Positions 35,695 to 48,200 of a stretch of DNA of 64,000 nucleotides are shown here, in pieces. Numbering within the stretch: position 1 is the stretch's first letter; every line of letters starts with the position of its first letter. The position numbers were made by a program, and so were the translations under genes. The DNA comes from Brienomyrus brachyistius (taxonomy: Eukaryota > Chordata > Actinopteri > Osteoglossiformes > Mormyridae), in assembly GCF_023856365.1 (NCBI RefSeq), contig NC_064554.1, forward strand, positions 6,811,001 to 6,875,000, written 5' to 3'. The notes under the pieces were generated by a model, which made no database searches, was not told where the DNA came from, and saw only the letters and a program-made list of their open reading frames with translations.

Positions 35695-35799
35695 CTACCA
35701 GCTGCTCCTATAGGTTACTGCAATAGCTCAATCACTGGGGCCTTGATTGTGGTCCATTAAGGCTCAACGTCTAACAATCACAATCAGAAGCCACATCTA

Positions 35800-37150
35800 C
35801 AAAGACGATTACAGACAGAGAAGCCCGATAACTGCTTAGGGTGATCATACTTCACAATCATACCACTCTAGGTTTCTCTTTCTCTCATGGTAGTACCAAA
35901 AACTCTGTAGGAATTACAATTTTGAGTACCGCTACAAAGAATCGGTACTTCAAGCCCTTATTTGCTGTTAATTGCCAAGGTAAAAACATCACAATATCGT
36001 AATATTTCAAGTTATCATTTTTGTTTAAATTAAATTAAATTAAATTACACTGCTCTTATATAAGTGCTCTTATATGATAAATATATTTCTCATGCTTGAA
36101 GTTGTACTGTGTGAACTAAGTGAAAAGTTGTACCTACTAAATTCACTGTAGACTTAGCTAGTGACACACCTCTGGGACACCTGCTTGGTTGTCACTTTGC
36201 CCGTTTGACAAGTGGCCCTAAACCAGAAACAGCAGCCCCCTGTCAGAATTCAGCACCGGTCCCACCGATAGGCTCCACCCTTAACCATGCAGTGATGAAG
36301 GCAGGGCGTGCCATGCAGGAAAGGGTCAGCAGTCACATAAAGCCAACTGTCAGCAAGGGGCAGGTTGGCGAACCAGTAAGTGCACTTACAGTCCATGTCT
36401 GGTACGTCTCTGCCGCACGAGGACACCCTCACTGAACTCTGCTGCCCTTCCGGTCCTCTTCTCTGCTCACCGGCCTTTTAATAAATCGCTGTTTTCTTTC
36501 TCTTTATATGCTCAAATGCAGTAGTGGAAAATTTGCGAAGCGGAAGAATATTTTCGCAAGTCACTGCGAAAAATCAAGACTACCAAAGGCACATTAAATA
36601 TCCACTTAATTTAATATGCATATTAATCATGGACGGTGTTAATCGCGTCCCGCATAAGTTAAGGGCTTTTAGACTTCGTGACAGACCACTGGTCACGGCT
36701 CGAGGCGCCGACACTCTGGAGAGGCTCAGTGCCACGTGGCAGGACAACGACTGCTGCTGTACAATTAAGGAGAACAATCGACCATGTGAGACTCACCAAT
36801 GAGCCATCACCGGAGGCTTGTCAGACTCTCCCAGCCGCTCCCAGGGGGCACAGAGACCATGTTTAAATGATGGCCTGGTTCAGAGGAAAGGAGAGAGAGG
36901 AGACTGACTCATACCCAAGAGCTTGTTTTCTAGACTCAGAAACTGAGGAGAAGATTTGGCCCCAACCCTATCCATGAGCATCACTCTGCCAAAGCAAGGA
37001 CCTGGCTCTAAAGAGCTCCACCTGCTCCCTCCTGGACTCAGCACCAGACCCTCCCCCCCCCACCGCTTATTCTGGGACTTTCCACCACATTTTAATTAAC
37101 CGCACAATAAACACTTCTGACAGGGTAACTGACTCAGTGTGAGATGCTCT
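35800..37150. other. Intergenic, nothing firm
   Basis: Contains a short (TTAAA)n run near 36028-36046 and a poly-C run near 37050. No convincing coding exon. Confidence 0.4.
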
Positions 37151-37209
37151 CTTATTCCCTGTCCCACGGCACAACAAATTCATTAATTTTGTCCTGTTTA
37201 ATTTGCTTC

Positions 37210-38128
37210 AACACTAGCACTCCATCCCCGCTGTAAACAGTATGGGCAAGGCCTTGCTTTCTTCTCCTGAGTTGCCTGACACTTTGCCAGAATCTCTTTG
37301 AGGCTGTCCGAAAGTCACTTTCCATGACCTCACTGAATTCCTCCCACACTTGAGTTGCACCTGCCAATGCAACACTCCATTTGGTCTGGCGGAACCCGTC
37401 AGCTGCCTCCCACAAGCTAACCAAGCTAACCTCAACTGGGAATATAGTTGAACGCTGGAAGGAGCACTTTGAGGATCTCCTGAACTCCTTCAGAGGACTT
37501 GGAGGAGAACTTGCCCATCACTAGGGCTGAGGTTACTGAAATAGTTAGAAATACTCTTGAGTGGTATGACTCCGGGAGTGGATGAGACTTCACCTCTGGA
37601 TGTTGTTGGACTGTCAGAGTGTTGGCATGTTGGGTGGAGATCAGGGCAGTGCCTTTGGATTGGCAGACTTAGGGCGGTGGTCCCAATCTTTAAGAAAGGG
37701 GACCAGATGATGTATTCCACCTTCAGGGGGATCACACTCCACAAACTCTCTTGGGAGGGTACTAGAGAGGAAGGTCTGTCTGTTGGTTGAACTTTGGAGC
37801 AATGCCGATTCTGTCCTGTTCACAAACACTGGATCAGCTCTTCACCCACACAAGATGACGCCAGTTGAGGCGGGTCATGCATCTATGTAGGAGGCCTCCT
37901 AGATGGCTCGCTGGGGAGGTGTTTCAGGCATGTTCAACTGGGGGCAGGCTCTGGGATAGACCCAGGAATCTCTGAACAGATTTATGTCCCTCAGCTAGCC
38001 TGGGAAGGCCTTGGGATTCCCCCAGTGGAGCTGGAGGATGTGGCTGGTAAGAGATCTGGACATCCCGGCTTAGACTGTTGTCCTTGTGCCCTGGAACCAA
38101 AATGGGCGGTGGAGAATGGATGGATGGA
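37210..38128 (+). mobile_element. LINE insertion with inverted 5' part (twin-primed), 3' tail (GGAT)n
   Basis: On the minus strand 37420-37215 reads LWEAADGFRQTKWSVALAGA, WEEFSEVMESDFRTASKRFW, QLRRRKQG and YSGDGVL. The plus strand from about 37422 then reads LTSTGNIVERWKEHFEDLLN, which is the next part of the same LINE protein. Further plus-strand reverse transcriptase pieces follow (VVPIFKKGDQ near 37678). The typical 3' region (ccagtggagctggaggatgt) comes next, ending in ggatggatgga. The central reverse transcriptase region is missing and many stops are present. Confidence 0.82.
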
Positions 38129-38448
38129 TTTTTATTCCATGTTTTAAAATATTATTCATTTTTCTTAGAATCTCTCTTTAAAAGAAGTTACATGCCGTTG
38201 ATTCCCTGCTGTGTACATCTTTTAGTAAGGGTATATTTTAGCGCATGTTGCCTTGTGAATTCATGAGTTGGTGCAAGGAAAATGTCTTTTAATCAGAGTT
38301 ACATTAATGGAACCTGCCCACACAATGGTATTCTTATGGAAATTAACCTTTATTTGCCATTTGTACAAGTACATAGGACTTAGTCATTTTTCACATATTC
38401 CATCTTGCTTTCCTATGTGACATACACACATATATACAGGTGAGAGTG

Positions 38449-38612
38449 AAGTTTTGGGTCCGAATGCAGCCATTTATCTGGTGCCCCTGGAGCATTTTGG
38501 GGGTTTAAGGGCTGTTCCCACAGGTCCAAGAGCAATGTGACTATTTTGCTGACACTGGGATTTGAACCATAACCTTTCGATCACAGGCATAGAGTCCTGA
38601 CCTGTGGATCAA
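38449..38612 (-). repeat. Degenerate SINE-like repeat, reverse orientation
   Basis: Contains gctgacactgggatttgaac (reverse of a B box in a tRNA-like head) preceded by words of the repeat body. Similar pieces occur at about 9.1 and 56.6 kb. Confidence 0.5.
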
Positions 38613-38789
38613 CACATCAGATCAATAGGAAGAGCAGTGGAGGGTCAGACAGGAAGCCACAGCCAATGGCAACAGCTTCTCTTCTTTACTGTACTTACAC
38701 ACGTATGTAAAGAGGGTGAATAGATGGGACAAGTCAGGTGACAATGGTTGTCATCGTCATCACCTGTGCCTTAGTACCTCTCATTATTG

Positions 38790-39200
38790 AAGATTCCCGA
38801 TATCTTTGCAAGAGGACGAAGGTCCAGGTCTTTAGAATCCTGGTGCTCCCTGTCTTGTTGTATGGATGTGGACGCTATTCAGTGACCTGAGACGAAGACT
38901 GGACTCCTTCGGTGCTGTGTCTCTTCGGAGAATTTGTGTCCAATGAGGGGTTCCTAGAGGAGTCCCAAATGAGGCACATTACCTGTATTGTGAGGTAGCG
39001 TCAGTTACGGCACTACGGCCATGTGACACGTTTCCCTGAGCGTGATCCGGCTCGCAGGATCCTCATTGCTGAGGACCTGAGAAGCTGGACCAGGCAAAGG
39101 GGACGCCCAAACAACACCTGGCTGCAGCAGATAAATGGGCACTTCTCGAGGGTCGAGACTGGACGTGTCGGCCTTGCGGATTGCTGATGTTTCATCATGT
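38790..39200 (+). mobile_element. LINE reverse transcriptase C-terminal fragment
   Basis: The plus strand reads TKVQVFRILVLPVLLYGC, then after a frame break RQLRHYGHVTRFPERDPARR, ILIAEDLRSWTRQRGRPNNT and WLQQINGHFSRV. This is the typical end of a fish LINE reverse transcriptase. In-frame stops and frame changes show it is dead. It is distinct from the CR1/L2-like copies in rogdi. Confidence 0.8.
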
Positions 39201-42200
39201 GGTGGGTGCGCCGACGCTCCCGAACCTGAGCTTATTTAGGACTGAGTTCTCCACTCCCACTGCTAAATAACGTGCTTATTCCCCCTTTCCATCCGCATCC
39301 CTCGTGGTTCTGTTTGCTACTGTTGCCTTGAGCAAGCCTTCCAGTGTCTTCCCTCCGAGACAGTACCCTGCAGACCGATGTAGTACTCCTGCTCCTTTCA
39401 GCCATCTCTTTAAATCATGCCTGGCTGTCTGGTGTCTAGGCTTCAGAAAAGGGTGGACGTCTGTTCGGGCAGAATTTATGAAAAATTTTAGTTTAAAGGT
39501 AAAGTATGATCAGATTCTGGTTACTTCACACATTCATGCATCATGCATTAGCACACACACACACACAGGCTCTTTAATGCAGACGTACAGTCCCATCCTT
39601 TGGAGCTCTGGCATTAAATGAGACCCCTTACCAGCAGCAGGACATGCCAATTCTAATTATATTTAATAGCTACGTCTGAAATATGAAAGGGTAAAATGTC
39701 AGCAGTGATTTAACCCTGTCTATGGTGAGTCTCCAAAGTCCATTTGTAAATTAGACGGGCACATTTCAAAGATTACCTGATCCTACTTCCCAGGAATGAG
39801 AGTAGCTTTTTCGGAAAAGAGGACAGAAGAGGATGTAATATCCACTCATGCTCATATATCTGCTAAAGGAGTTTCCTTAACTGCTTTCCTGCAGTGAGGC
39901 GGCTGAGTGGAGCGGAACCTCGCAATTAAGACAAAAACAAAGGGCAGAGTTGCTTTCTGGGGGGGGGGGGGGGGGGGGTCCTGGCAATGAGGCTGCTGCT
40001 GCTATATTGGGGTCTTTAATAACGTTGAAAAGAACAGTGAGAGCCGAAGAGCCACCCCCGGCCTACTCACCCAGCCTGGACATCATCGGCCCAGGGACAC
40101 ACTCACAGTGCGCGGCTCACTGGCGGATCAAATTAAATCAACACTCCTGTTCAATGACCGTATGTGTGTCATGAGATTATGAATTAGCTATTTTACCTGG
40201 AAACATTGCCGGTATCCTACGTTTCCCTACTACTATTTGTCCATGCTGAATATCTGAAGATGAGCTTTTCTGCTCATCACACAAATTCAAATGTCGAAAT
40301 TAAGTACTGCTTTTAAATTTTTTATTCACATTGTTATGCAACTGAGTCCATTAGTGGTGACACGCTGTAGTGAAACATGATCATTAGCTTAGAATGTGCT
40401 CTTTCATCGGGTTAACAGTGCGTTTTCATAGACCTTATCAAGCCGAACGACTGAATTACGAGAGGCGTTAAGCTAAGTGTCTTTTTGGAGTATGGAAAAA
40501 CACGACGTCATGTTCAAGTAAATGACGGGAATGTCAAAAAAGGGTCAGACTAAACAAACGTCTCCCTTCTGTTCTGTGCGATTAATGTCTGCTGAAATTA
40601 TATAGCTATAAAGACTAGCATATGTACCCAGCAAGAACAATATAGATATATCTGTATGACTTAAGATACAGATTCTTTGTACGATAACGCAAAAAACATA
40701 TCTCGGAATAGTTTCTCCTTTGTGGATGCATAATGGATTGCAGCATGCCCTTGAGTAATCCTGGGGGTGTGACAAAAATAAAGTTGTTTATGCCAGCATA
40801 TATAAGGCATCAAATGTGCCTTTTTTCCTCCATCGGGAATTTTGAAAGGTAAGCACTGACCGGGCCATTTCTGTCATTTAAAGCATAGATTTCTGTGTCT
40901 GTATCTTCAGGTGTAAGAGAGGAGGTCGGCTTCTAGCACAGAGCTGCTTTTAGGTGTAATATGGGGGCGGCGGGTGGACATTCTGTGAAGGACGAAGCCC
41001 CATGACAAGGCTATGCAGTCACCTTTGCATAATTACCCAAAAGGCATCTGTTATACGCCCCCCCCCTCCCCCCCGAGGTCATACACTCAGACCAGTCTTG
41101 TTTTCTCACTGCTTTCCTATTCTGCTGAAACCGTAAAGTCTGCCCTTTCATCTTATCTCTTACACGGTTCATTTTACCCTCTCAATTAAAGCGAGTCATT
41201 CACTAGGCAAATGACGTTACTGTGAAAGCTCTCGGCATGAGTTCTGTTTGGGGCCAGGGACCGATTGGGGCTGGTTCCCTGCTCAACATGGGGGGGGGGG
41301 GGGGTCGCAGGCAGCCTCGGCTACTGGAGCAGGAGCGTCGAGTTCGGGGCGAACAGGGAGTGGAGCCAATTATACTAACGAAAGGAAGCTTAAATGATGT
41401 GGAATGGCACAACTCGGTGCTCTTTTCAAGGGGGGTGGGGTTGCGTTTCCTGAATAGCTACATCCAGCTACAACCCCAAATGATCAATAAGGTCAATCGT
41501 AATCTTAATCTCAAATGGTTAGGATTTCCCTTCAATTGTGAGCTGACTCACCTCAGCCCTCACACTGTACATAAACTTGTACAACATATGGATACATTAT
41601 AAATTTTATAACAGAAGTACAAAAAAATTAATTGTAGGGTTAAAGTAAATATAATTATGATTATGTTGTACGTGAGTACCACTTTCGATTTTCCTAAAAA
41701 TGGGTTACATTTATGGCAGCTGTTACATTAGAGTGTAACTTAAATAGAGAGAAAATAGGTTCAAGGATTGAAATAGCAAGGAATGAAGATCTAAAGTCAA
41801 ACGGAAGAGCAAACATTGAACAAGCAGTTATTGATTCCATTGACAAATTAATAAACACAAGTATTACACAGGTAGCAACACGTACTGACAAAACTATAGG
41901 GAGTACAGCCACATGTACTCGCACAGAGAGTTTCAGGTCAGTCTGAAAGCCACCAAGTTACAGATCGTGTTGTACCTGCGAGACGATGAAATCCATCTTC
42001 TCTCCTTTATTCTTTGAACTCACAGCACCTCAGATCCTCCAAAGTAACTGCAGCATAATTAAGGGTTTTTTGAAAAGTAAGGAGTTAGCAGCCATTGATT
42101 TATTTAGTTTGGGGGCGAACATATTAAAGAGAAGATATGTATCTAATCGATTAGGAGACGTCGGCATCGGTTAGTTGCGTCGTTGCATTACACTCCCGTT

Positions 42201-42245
42201 GAATACTAAGCATCTTCAGATTCGACTCTTAGGTATCTCAGTGTC
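39201..42245. other. Intergenic; poly-G tracts and a promoter-like site
   Basis: No coding exon seen. There is a 20-G run at 39959-39978 and a 15-G run at 41290-41304. A TATATAAG box at 40799-40806 is followed by a donor-like GAAAG|GTAAGC at 40849. Confidence 0.5.
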
Positions 42246-42248
42246 TAA

Positions 42249-42425
42249 CGTTGCTACCTCAAATAGCCAGGCATGACGGTTCAAGTCCTGCCTACAGTAT
42301 GCTCTCCGCATGGAGTTTGTGTGTTTCCCTCCATGTTCTCTGTTTTTCTGCCACAGTGCAAATACAGACTAATTAGGCTAATTAGCGTAAATGTGTCTAT
42401 GTGCCGTAATGTGTTTGCTTTACAG
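42249..42425 (+). repeat. Degenerate SINE
   Basis: Landmarks in order are cggttcaagtcctgcc (B box), catggagtttgtgtgtttccc and ttaggctaattagc, matching the fish SINE at 50583 with many changes. Confidence 0.6.
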
Positions 42426-42746
42426 GTTCCTGTTTGGCCTCATGCTATTCATGTGTGCTGGGCGTTGAGTGAGAGTCTCCAAAGCTGCGAGCTACTCAAA
42501 CCTTGACCGCGTGCTGCTTTTGTGGAGGATGACAAAAGAGGCTACCGTTTCTGCATAATACGTGACTGAAATAACCAATTGCGCCGCTCAAGCAAACCTA
42601 GGCTACAGTCTTGGTAATTATTGTGATGTATTTGAAAACTATACGAGTAATCCGGCTGTGTGGTTTACGTTACAGCTGTGAAAATAATGCTGAAAACATC
42701 TAGAACCTTAACCTAGAACCATAACATCTGAAACCTAAAAAGAGTG

Positions 42747-43092
42747 TCACATCCTGCTTACCCGCCCCTCCCCGTTCTCCCTAGCAGGGCTCTAACGAGC
42801 CGCACCTGTTCTGTGTTTGTCTCTCTTCTCGTTCCAGCCTCTTTGTTAACTTACTCCAGCTGCCTCCTGTTCATCCCCTCGTTAACTAAGTTTATAAGTG
42901 CCTGCCGGGCTTGTCCTCCCCTGTTCTGTCATTGATGTCGCTCCCTTCTTTGTGTATGGTCGGACCTGTTCTGCAATTTTTACCTTTTTGATCCCAGGTG
43001 AACCCTTTCGTTTCTTGCCCTGATTCCTTTATTGAAATCAAAGTCCCTACCTTCCCCCTTAATTCTGCCTCTGCATTCTCCCCGGCTCGTGA
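42747..43092 (+). repeat. Dispersed repeat, family unassigned
   Basis: Pyrimidine-rich block bounded by gtgtcacatcctg and ctcgtgaca, possibly related to 31655-31975 in the other orientation. Confidence 0.35.
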
Positions 43093-43663
43093 CAAAGAGC
43101 CGAAACAAACGTCAGAATTTCAGCACTGTCGAGAGAATATATGCCTCTAGCTGAGATTTAAATTACCCACCATGTGACATGTGAATAAAATCAAAATAGG
43201 AAAACTATAGTCCTGGCCTGGAGACAGTGACTTTGCGTCAGAAACGTTGTAATATGTGAAAATATTTTCCACATGTTTCAGAAACAAAATGATTGAAGAA
43301 CAAACATATATATTGCAGTGATTGAACAGTAAACAAATTCATCACAATGATATTCGGAACCTGCGGTTGGACATTTGTCAGAAGGTTTGCTGGGACATGA
43401 ATTGTATCATGGTGACTCAGGGGGTGGAGTTGTGACCTCTCACCTCTTCTGGGCTTGAGTTCTGGGCTGTTTTTGTGCTGACAGTCCTGTAAACCCACTG
43501 CCTGAGCTCTTTATATGGCCTAATAGAATTTCACAAAATTTGAGTACTTTCTGTACCCTCCCAAAGACCGTGGGCGGTAAATTCTCGACACGAAACTGAA
43601 ACACTATGGATAACTATGAAGCCATGGGTGGGCGTGGCCGTGGAAGATGACACACCTGTGGCT

Positions 43664-43890
43664 GGTAACTAGTGAAACGGTTTCTGCCTCATGAGACACA
43701 TATTCAGAGTGGAGCTTCAAATCCCAGCCTCACTTCGTGTGTCTGCAGCCTCTGCATACTGTACTCCAGGTCACTCCTGTAGTCCTAAGACATGCAGTTA
43801 GTCGTCTCTAAATTGCCCATAGTGCATCGTTGTGCCTATGCATCAGTGTGCCCCTAACCCTATGCTCTACGGAACAGGCTCCAGGGTCCC
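43664..43890 (+). repeat. Degenerate SINE
   Basis: Contains cttcaaatcccagcctcac (B box-like), agacatgcagttag, ctaaattgcccatag and aggctccagggtcccc in SINE order. Confidence 0.55.
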
Positions 43891-44378
43891 CAAAGCGAAG
43901 GAAACAGTCGGATGATTATAGTCCATGCTGAGACCACGAAAGTCAACTTACTAGACAATATTATTTGAAAAGCATGCCAATCACAGATATTAATACAATA
44001 ACCCACAAAAAATGGGACTAAATTCAAATTCAGTTTCCTCATAATCTCTTCCGCCTCTGCTCATACGCTTTTAACTAAATTGTTCCTTGTATAGGATAGT
44101 TGCTAGGTGACTCAGCATGGACGTCATAATGAATTGGGCTAAATATGTCTTAAACCATTTGTTTTGTTTACTATACATGAACCTTGTGTTAAGATGTTTA
44201 TTCTCCCGAGGTAAATGATATTAATTTGGAATATCTTGGGAAGCATTTTTAAAATCTGTAAATAATACAATTCCTAATAATCTTTGTATTAATATGTTTT
44301 GTTGGCCCTTTCAACAGAAAAAAAAACTTTATTGAACTTATATTGCTCTTTCTAAATTCTATGAAACACACAAAATCC

Positions 44379-44424
44379 ACCCATCCATACATCCATACAT
44401 CCATACATGCATACATACATACAC
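44379..44424 (+). repeat. (CCATACAT)n microsatellite
   Basis: Tandem ccat/acat tetramers, probably a decayed retroposon tail in reverse. Confidence 0.7.
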
Positions 44425-44429
44425 CCTCC

Positions 44430-45060
44430 AACTTCTAGTTAGGGTCACAGGACAATTTATGGATGTTTTGAAGGTCATGTTGTAAAAACCTTTAATCATG
44501 TCCAGTAAATGAGACATTATATACGGTGTATAAACATACAACATTAAGAAAATAAGCAATAAACTTACTTTTTATTTAATAAATAATTAGACTTAGTCAT
44601 TTTTTACATAACTAGACAGAAATTTGGTTGGTCAAAACTGCTAAGGAACACTAAGCCACACCGATTACAGAGAGACCTTCGCAGATGTCTAATACAAGGA
44701 CAGAGAACCAGTACATTCACCTGCTTTAGTGTTGGCTGATGTGTCTTTAGTTGGAATCCAACAAGTTCGCCTATTTTAATTACAGAAAGCGAAATTCACA
44801 CAGATAAAAGGCAAACTGAATGACAGAGGAGAGCACAGACTCAAATGGAAACTTAAGGGTGAAATGAAACAGCTTTCTGCTTTTGTTTGTCGACGCTTGA
44901 ATTGTAATAATCCATCCTTAGCTTTGCCAAAAACCAAAAAGGCAGAACTATTCATTGAAGGCAGCCCTTTAATTCCAGGAATATTTTTTTCGTTACTCTG
45001 CTATGAACTTGTTTCAGCAAGTGAAACTGTCCCCAGTCTGCCTGATAAATTAAATCATAT
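44430..45060. other. Intergenic 3' of galr2, nothing recognised
   Basis: No supported gene; the galr2 3'UTR probably ends before 45100. Confidence 0.4.
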
Positions 45061-45067
45061 CCCTGCA

Positions 45068-45093
45068 GAGAGAGAGAGAGAGAGAGAGAGAGA
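45068..45093 (+). repeat. (GA)n microsatellite
   Basis: A perfect GA dinucleotide run of about 13 copies. Confidence 0.9.
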
Positions 45094-45239
45094 TACGTTT
45101 TTGTGTAACTTAATTGATTTTTTTATTAGAATGTTTTCAAAGCCCTTCCAGAGATCTTAAAGTCTCTGCCGTGGGTTTAGTAATAAGGACGGCTTTTCAG
45201 AGTCTGAATGGGATGTTCTGAGAGGGCTCACTTGTTTGG

Positions 45240-45245
45240 TTTATT
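45240..45245 (-). terminator. AATAAA overlapping the galr2 stop codon
   Basis: The minus strand reads TGAATAAAC, so the poly(A) signal begins inside the TGA stop. A second AATAAA lies at 45122-45127, about 120 bases further downstream, and is the more plausible end. Confidence 0.45.
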
Positions 45246-48200
45246 CAGGATGGTCTTGGTATCGGCAGGCTGATGGTGAGCCCGGAGTTTTCCGGAGCTG
45301 GGCGGGGGCGGGCTCCCATCTCACAAGCATCCTGACAGGCGTTCTCCTCGTTCATGTGAGATACCTCAGTGGATCCGGCCTCGAACCCGGGCGCGGTGTT
45401 GGCTACATGCACGACGTGCACCTTGTTCCTTCCGTTCTTGCTGAGGAGGCAGCTGAATACCTTCTTGAAGCCCTTGCGGAAGTGCTTGGACACCAGGGCG
45501 TAGACGATGGGGTTGAGGCAGGAGTTGGCGTAGGCCATGCAGTGGGAGAGCAGTCGGAAGGCGTAGGTGGTCTGGTTGAAGGGGAAGTCACCATACAGGT
45601 AGCACAGGATGACCATGTGATAGGGCAGCCAACAGATGCAGAAGAGCACGGTGACGATGATGATCATCTTGGTTACCTTCCTCTTGGCCCTCTTAGATTC
45701 CGTCATGCCATCCAGAGGGTCTACGGCTGTCCACAGAAATTTGATGGTCCTGGTGTAGGAAAGGCTAACTATCAGAACTGGGATCACATAGCCGAACACA
45801 AATGTGCACGTGTCCAACACTTTGCGGTCGTATTCCTCCCAGCCGGGGACGCACACGTTGCCGTTGGCAAAATCGATGAGGTCGTAGTAGCTCAAGTAGG
45901 GTCCGGCGAACACTAGGGAGAGCCCCCAGATCACCACCATGGCAACCACAGCGTTGCAAGGCGTCCGAAGTTCCCGGGACCGCAATGGATAGCGAATAGC
46001 TAGATACCTACAGAGAAAAGAATTGAATTAGTCCAAAGTATTCACTTCTCAATAAACTCTTTTTTAGCATTTTTATATACCTATAAATTTTTAATAGCTA
46101 CTTAATTCAGCCAGGAACGCACTGGCCCTCTAAGGCTTTTTAAATATTCAATTAACATGGAAGCCCACGGTTCCTCTCTCTCCGCTAAGAAATAATTGTT
46201 GCTACCTTTTCGCAAACATAATTCCGTTGATACAGCGTTACATGTTTTTATTGACCTTCATGGGACATAAACAAAATGGAAACTTCTGGTATGAGCTTCT
46301 TCCGCCTCTGACTCCAGCACAGAAACGCTCACTGAGCTGAATCAGTAGTTGTCGTCCATCAGCAGCACATGTCATGTGATGCAGATCGGATCCTAGGAGG
46401 TCCAGCACAGCCCTGCTTGCTCCTTCCTAATTAACCTGAAGACATTACTGCAGTGATATAATTAATGTCCTACTTAATATGTCTCGCATTTATTGGCATT
46501 CATGTACATACGTATTTTATATATTCCTGTCTACTGTTTTGTTTCATTTACTAGAAGTATCACTCAATAAGTTGCTAACTGTATTTAGTTACCCCCGTTT
46601 TGTGCAGTGACAAAAACACAAATAATAAAGGCATTCTATTCTATTCTATTCTATTCTATTCTATTCTATTCTATTCTATAGCACATAAAGGTAAAGAATA
46701 AGATGCTTTCTTGTAATTGTAAGCATCAGTTCGATGAAAGATTCCTTAATGTAAATATGCGACAAAGTTCTCACTCTATTGTGAATTTTCCCTACGTATT
46801 TATTTACTGATTGCCCTAATAATTTGTATGTAATATTTGTATGAAGTACTTATCCGCTTATTCAAATGAATTTGATAAAAAACAGAAAAACTAGCATCCC
46901 GTCCTGGATGCACCCTCCTCCTGCGCTGAGAGCCTGAGAGGCTCCGGGTCCCCTGTTGGTCTAGGTCAGGATGAACAGATATGATGGATGCATATGTGGG
47001 AAATTATATAACTGCGTTCCACTTAATTTCACTCATATTTTACAGGGAAAATGTGGCACTCTTTGAAAACAGATTATTTCAGTCCTCTGTGAAATTGCAT
47101 TTTATGTGTAAAGTGAAGACAAGACAGGAAGAAACATTTTCAAATTCCCCTTGCCGGCATGTATAGTCTTGATTGAGTCACATTTAATTGCATTTACGTC
47201 TGGGGTCCATAGTAAAAGATTGAAAACACTGCTGGAGAGACACAGAAAAGTGGATGTAGTAGGACAGTAGAATTGCTTAGTCTAACAGATGCAGGAGAAT
47301 GGGCAGCACTGCCAGCCGTATAATGACCCACTGTCCATGTCTAACTTCTAATACAGCATGCGTACAGTAACATGTATGTGAAGGACAGCTACAATACCAA
47401 GATACGTCAAACTGACTTTGGTCCAATGGTCCAAACTCACTTGTTTCCAGTGGTCCCAGTCCCAAATGCAAACGGAAATCGACACAAGACTGTATATCCT
47501 AATACTTCATAGTGAAACTTAAATGATGACTTTAACCTCAACCTGACCTCTGTTATTGCTGATCTTCTCCAGTCCATCTTTGCACGTCTTCATTTCTCCC
47601 TAATTCTCCTGATAATCCATCTCTACCCCAGTCCTACAAAAAATGCCCCCATTCCTTGCGCTCTCCCTCCAAGTCACACGGCTGCGTTCGCCACCACAAA
47701 ACGTCTCACATTAAATCTTCAAGGTGCACCTTGAATTGACGACAGCTGCACTACATGTTGAGGAAACGCCAACCGTCCTCCTCAGCTTCACACGGCCCTT
47801 AATCTTCTAACATGAAGCTAATTGCTCTTGCAAGCTCATGATTATATTGAAGTAAAACTTGTGTTAAGACCCCAGTACAAACATAGACACAGACACACGT
47901 CTGTTGCCTGAGCAGGATGCACTAAAAGTCTCTTTTTCTCAGAAAGAGTTTGGCAGGTACAATAACTGTATTTGCTGGAAATGCAGCGATCGATGTTTCT
48001 CCACCACTGGCTGCTTCTCACTTTATAGATCTCTGTTTTCCCCAGATGGGATGGAATAATTACTGTCCCCACGGTTTGGAAGGGCTCTCTACTGTGTCCT
48101 GCGGTGAAAATAAGACCTGACCCATGCGATGTAATTGATGCAATGGACTCGCTGTTCAGTCGACTGCTATGCAAATGGCCAGAACTCTCCCAGACATCCA

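Noticed and set aside
41222..41602. 126-codon frame with a Gly run
   Set aside because: The Gly run is a 15-G homopolymer. The rest shows no coding character.
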